DNA of 9,160 bases, taken from an uncultured beta proteobacterium (lineage in GTDB: Bacteria > Pseudomonadota > Gammaproteobacteria > Burkholderiales > Burkholderiaceae). Shown here in pieces: positions 6,920 through 9,160 of this stretch. Position 1 is the first letter of the stretch, and every line of letters begins with the position of its first letter. The notes under the pieces were generated by a model. That model did not search any database. It saw only the letters and a program-made list of their open reading frames with translations, and was not told the origin of the DNA. The DNA lies in assembly GCA_903909925.1 (NCBI GenBank), contig CAIVXR010000039.1, positions 1-9,160 of the forward strand, written 5' to 3'. The translations under genes were made by a program, and so were the position numbers.

Positions 6920-7978
6920 TTATGGGGAAACTGCAATTTGGGTCAGACCGGTCGTCTCAGGCAAGCCGAACATGAGGTTCATACACTGCACACCTTGGCC
7001 CGAGGCACCCTTCACTAGGTTATCTTCCACCGCCAAAATAACTAAAGTATCGCCTCCACCTGGACGATGGATGGCAATCCGAATGCCGTTACTACCCCTG
7101 ACCGAACGAGTCTCTGGATGGCTTCCAGCAGGCATCACATCGACAAATGGCTCATCTTGATAGAAGCTTTGATACAACTTTTGGTAATCGACATCTTTGC
7201 CGGCTTCAGTCAAGCGCACATATAAGGTTGAATGAATACCTCTCACCATCGGTGCCAAATGCGGCACAAATGTCAGCCCAATTTGATCGTGGCCAGCAAT
7301 AGCCTTTAACCCTTGCACAATCTCTGGAAGGTGACGATGGCCTTTAACGCTATACGCTTTAAAGTTATCGCTTGCTTCAGCTAACAAGGTTCCGATCTCC
7401 GCCTTGCGTCCAGCACCAGAGGTACCTGACTTTGAATCAGAGATGATGTGGGTGCCATCAATCAACTGTTTACCGCCAGTCGATTTTGGAGAGAGCAATG
7501 GGGCAAGGCCAAGCTGAACTGAAGTTGGGTAGCAACCAGCTAAACCCACTACCCGCGCTTTTTTAATAGCTTCACGATTGATTTCAGGCAAACCATAAAC
7601 GGCCTCAGCCAAGATATCTGGGCAGCTATGCTCCATGCCATACCATTTCGTAAACTCTTTGGCATCCTTAAGTCTAAAGTCTGCAGCTAAATCTAAAATC
7701 TTGACATTGTTAGCAAGCAATTCTTTTGCTTGCGCCATAGCAATGCCATGTGGCGTTGCAAAGAACACCACATCACATTCATTTAATTTAGCCTCATCTG
7801 GAGTCGTGAATTTCAGATCAACACGACCGCGCAAAGATGGGAACATCTCAGCTACTGGCATGCCAGCTTCTGTACGAGATGTGATAGCAACAATCTTTAC
7901 CTGGGGGTGCTGCGCTAATAAACGCAACAATTCCACCCCGGTATATCCTGTGCCGCCAACAATGCCAACCTTAATCAT
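6920..7978 (-). CDS. argC: N-acetyl-gamma-glutamyl-phosphate reductase ArgC (type 1)
   Basis: ArgC reduces N-acetyl-glutamyl-5-phosphate with NADPH to N-acetylglutamate semialdehyde, the third step of arginine biosynthesis, in the cytosol. From the ATG at 7978 it is 352 aa, normal for the long (type 1) form. The nucleotide-binding glycine motif GIVGGTGYTGVELLRL is at 5-20, catalytic Cys149 is in GLAGCYPTS, SGTSGAGRKAE is at 184-194, and KGHRHLPEI at 212-220 holds the active-site histidine region. An upstream in-frame TTG at 7990 would add MEKD, but a GGAGA Shine-Dalgarno lies inside that extension, so I chose the ATG. It lies downstream of the rpsI terminator, so it should have its own promoter; I found no convincing one at 7979-8040. 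It may be co-transcribed with erpA. Confidence 0.96.
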   Translation of the reverse strand: MIKVGIVGGTGYTGVELLRLLAQHPQVKIVAITSRTEAGMPVAEMFPSLRGRVDLKFTTPDEAKLNECDVVFFATPHGIAMAQAKELLANNVKILDLAADFRLKDAKEFTKWYGMEHSCPDILAEAVYGLPEINREAIKKARVVGLAGCYPTSVQLGLAPLLSPKSTGGKQLIDGTHIISDSKSGTSGAGRKAEIGTLLAEASDNFKAYSVKGHRHLPEIVQGLKAIAGHDQIGLTFVPHLAPMVRGIHSTLYVRLTEAGKDVDYQKLYQSFYQDEPFVDVMPAGSHPETRSVRGSNGIRIAIHRPGGGDTLVILAVEDNLVKGASGQGVQCMNLMFGLPETTGLTQIAVSP

Positions 7979-7983
7979 GTCTT

Positions 7984-7988
7984 TCTCC
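7984..7988 (-). promoter_or_regulatory. Shine-Dalgarno of argC (decides the start codon)
   Basis: The - strand reads TTGGAGAAAGACATG: GGAGA lies 5 nt before the ATG at 7978. This spacing is near ideal for the ATG and places the Shine-Dalgarno within the codons that a TTG start at 7990 would require. The family N-terminus (MIKVGIVGGTGYTG) agrees with the ATG. Confidence 0.8.
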
Positions 7989-8040
7989 AAGATACCTACT
8001 ACTAGAAGTTTTTAAACCAACTTCACAATACCCTAATTGT

Positions 8041-8072
8041 AGAAACAAAAAGGGCCGCTTGCGCGACCCTTT
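8041..8072 (-). terminator. Intrinsic terminator of the rplM-rpsI operon
   Basis: On the - strand, AAAGGGTCGC and GCGGCCCTTT (8049-8072) form a 10 bp stem with one G-U pair and a GCAA tetraloop, followed by TTGTTTCT. It begins 27 nt after the rpsI stop. The T-rich tail is only on the - strand side. It should separate ribosomal protein transcription from argC. Confidence 0.85.
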
Positions 8073-8099
8073 CGATAAAACTTAAGCGACCGAAAGAAA

Positions 8100-8501
8100 T
8101 TAGCGCTTGCTGAACTGCTTACGACGACGCGCGCCGTGCAGACCAACCTTCTTACGCTCAACTTCACGAGCATCACGAGTTACCAAACCTGCTTTAGACA
8201 GGGCTGGTTTCAAAGTATTGTCGTAGTCGATCAGGGCACGAGTAACACCGTGACGAACTGCACCAGCTTGGCCAGTTTCACCGCCACCAGAAACGTTTAC
8301 TTTGATATCAAAGGTCGTTAAGTGGGCTGTGAGAGCCAAAGGCTGACGAGCAATCATGCGCGATGTTTCGCGAGCAAAATACGCATCGATAGGCTTACCG
8401 TTAACAGTAATTTCGCCTTTGCCTGATTTGATAAAGACACGCGCAACAGAACTCTTGCGACGGCCTGTACCGTAATTCCAATTTCCGTAATTAATAGCCA
8501 T
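8100..8501 (-). CDS. rpsI: 30S ribosomal protein S9 (uS9)
   Basis: S9 is a small-subunit head protein whose C-terminal tail reaches the P-site tRNA. The 133 aa product shows the family landmarks NYGTGRRKSSVARVF at 9-23, ARETSRMIARQPL at 43-55, GGGETGQAGAVRHG at 72-85, and the basic end GARRRKQFSKR (123-133), whose final SKR is the conserved P-site-contacting tail. The N-terminus is a few residues longer than in E. coli. The start is supported by an AAGGAA Shine-Dalgarno (complement of 8507-8512) that overlaps the rplM stop codon. The 9 bp gap to rplM and shared terminator indicate an rplM-rpsI operon, as in most bacteria. Confidence 0.98.
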   Translation of the reverse strand: MAINYGNWNYGTGRRKSSVARVFIKSGKGEITVNGKPIDAYFARETSRMIARQPLALTAHLTTFDIKVNVSGGGETGQAGAVRHGVTRALIDYDNTLKPALSKAGLVTRDAREVERKKVGLHGARRRKQFSKR

Positions 8502-8510
8502 TTGGTTTCC

Positions 8511-8939
8511 TTAAATCTCTAACGCTTTTGGCTGTTGAGCCGCATGCGGATGATTGGCGTCGCCATAGACTTTTAATTTCTTAATCATGGCATAGCCTAG
8601 TGGGCCTTTTGGCAACATACCCTTCACAGCCTTCTCCAAAGCACGACCTGGGAAACGGTCTTGCATCTTATCGAAGTTGGTCGAGCTAATACCACCTGGG
8701 TATCCGCTGTGACGGTAATAGATCTTGTTCAAGCCTTTGGTGCCTGTGACACGCAGCTTAGAAGAATTGATGACAACAATAAAGTCGCCGGTATCAACGT
8801 GTGGTGTGTATTCAGGCTTGTGCTTGCCGCGTAGACGGTGTGCCACTTCACTGGCGACACGACCGAGGACTTTGTCCGTAGCGTCAATCACGAACCATTC
8901 ACGCTTTACCTCATGGGATTTTGCGGAAAAAGTTTTCAT
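8511..8939 (-). CDS. rplM: 50S ribosomal protein L13 (uL13)
   Basis: L13 is an early-assembly large-subunit protein binding 23S rRNA. The 142 aa length equals the E. coli protein. Landmarks include WFVIDATDKVLGRVAS at 15-30, LRGKHKPEYTPHVDTGDFI at 36-54, YRHSGYPGG at 75-83 and MLPKGPLGYAMIKKLKVY at 107-124. It is the first gene of the rplM-rpsI operon on the - strand, with rpsI following after 9 bp. The ribosome-binding site is weak (TTGAGAAATC before the ATG). In E. coli, L13 represses its own operon by binding the mRNA leader; the 155 bp upstream region here contains repeats that could serve a similar role, though no similarity to the E. coli leader was established. Confidence 0.98.
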   Translation of the reverse strand: MKTFSAKSHEVKREWFVIDATDKVLGRVASEVAHRLRGKHKPEYTPHVDTGDFIVVINSSKLRVTGTKGLNKIYYRHSGYPGGISSTNFDKMQDRFPGRALEKAVKGMLPKGPLGYAMIKKLKVYGDANHPHAAQQPKALEI

Positions 8940-9034
8940 GATTTCTCAAATTGTTATAGTCAAAAAATACTCCGATCAAACTTCTTCCACCTTGGCCCTG
9001 CTTATGTTTGCAAGCTCGCAGATTCTGAGATTCC

Positions 9035-9070
9035 ATCGGTAAAACAATTACCGCTGACTAATCGGTAATT
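9035..9070 (-). promoter_or_regulatory. Repeats forming two mutually exclusive hairpins in the rplM upstream region
   Basis: ATCGGTAA is directly repeated at 9035-9042 and 9061-9068 (26 bp period), with the inverse TTACCG between them at 9048-9053. The central arm can pair with the proximal copy (6 bp stem 9037-9053, 5 nt loop) or with the other copy (8 bp stem: 9046-9053 with 9063-9070, 9 nt loop), but not both. It lies about 95-130 nt upstream of the rplM ATG, within the likely leader or promoter. I found no convincing promoter in 8940-9094. Confidence 0.45.
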
Positions 9071-9094
9071 CAGTAAAGCCTTGAATTGTAACCT

Positions 9095-9123
9095 AAAAAA
9101 AACCCAGGAACGAGTCCTGGGTT
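9095..9123 (-). terminator. Strong intrinsic terminator for a - strand unit beyond the right edge
   Basis: AACCCAGGA at 9101-9109 and TCCTGGGTT at 9115-9123 form a perfect 9 bp stem with a 5 nt loop. On the - strand it is followed directly by eight T (complement of 9095-9102, two of them in the stem). No T-run follows on the + strand. It should end a transcript entering from the right, just upstream of the rplM transcription unit. Confidence 0.85.
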
Positions 9124-9127
9124 GGAA

Positions 9128-9160
9128 TCCACCTTTGTTTGGGTGGAGGAGACACTGGGA
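9128..9160. other. Second hairpin and unresolved sequence at the right edge
   Basis: TCCACC at 9128-9133 and GGTGGA at 9142-9147 form a 6 bp stem with an 8 nt loop. Two readings are possible. On the - strand, the last 17 bases (9160 to 9144) fit the spacing of a tRNA 3' end: TC of the T-loop, T-stem CCCAG, acceptor TGTCTCC, discriminator T and encoded CCA, followed by the terminator. On the + strand, GGAGGAGA at 9145-9152 looks like a strong Shine-Dalgarno whose start codon would begin at or after 9160, and the hairpin would then mask it. A T discriminator with this acceptor sequence is unusual, so neither reading is firm. Confidence 0.25.

Noticed and set aside
7635..8015. 126-codon open frame on the + strand opposite the argC start
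   Set aside because: Entirely antisense to the conserved argC N-terminus, composition unlike a real protein, no ribosome-binding site or homology recognised. It is a shadow frame.
8953..8979. TATAAC on the - strand (complement of 8953-8958) with an upstream TTGATC as an rplM promoter
   Set aside because: The spacer would be about 15 bp and the start site would leave only a few bases before the rplM ATG, too short for the ribosome-binding region.
8725..9068. Two + strand frames opposite the rplM start and its upstream region
   Set aside because: Mostly antisense to rplM codons; no ribosome-binding site or recognisable protein features.
9101..9147. Tandem hairpins, the first with loop ACGAG, considered as a mini-ykkC (guanidine-II) riboswitch
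   Set aside because: That class needs ACGR tetraloops in both hairpins. The first loop is five bases and the second is an unrelated TTTGTTTG loop. The A-run makes the first hairpin a good - strand terminator.
1..9160. Possible novel defence, mobile or biosynthetic system
   Set aside because: Every substantial reading frame is a recognised core housekeeping gene with intact motifs. No unexplained gap exceeds about 220 bases, and no insertion sequence, integrase, CRISPR repeat or toxin-antitoxin pair is visible.

Overview
The window reads as a conserved housekeeping stretch of a betaproteobacterial chromosome, most likely Burkholderiales. Moderate base composition (mid-40s percent GC by eye) and protein details such as the ErpA, RuvB and TyrS sequences suggest a Polynucleobacter-like freshwater bacterium. 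That genus call is recognition from memory, not a database result. All genes wholly inside the window are intact, and I see no mobile element, CRISPR array, prophage or sign of transfer.

Left block, + strand, 1-3979: the C-terminal end of a Fis-family DNA-binding protein, then purH, ruvC, ruvA and ruvB, with gaps of 8, 21, 35 and 27 bp. This looks like one operon joining a nucleoid protein, the last two steps of IMP synthesis and the complete Holliday-junction machinery (RuvAB branch migration motor plus RuvC resolvase). These genes mostly lack recognisable Shine-Dalgarno sequences.

Middle block, 3976-6842: tyrS (- strand) converges on ruvB, and a small inverted repeat covers both stop codons. 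It diverges from anmK (+ strand, cell-wall anhydro-MurNAc recycling) across a 73 bp intergenic region. anmK converges on erpA (- strand, iron-sulfur carrier). The apparent erpA terminator lies inside the last codons of anmK.

Right block, - strand, 6842-9160: argC (arginine biosynthesis) lies upstream of erpA. The rplM-rpsI ribosomal protein operon lies upstream of argC and ends in a strong intrinsic terminator at 8041-8072. The rplM leader contains repeats that can form two mutually exclusive hairpins. At the far right edge a strong terminator faces left, so another - strand transcription unit probably ends just beyond or at the window edge.

I find no previously undescribed protein system here. 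The items worth a second look are non-coding: the terminator embedded in anmK, the alternative structures upstream of rplM and erpA, and the unresolved right edge.
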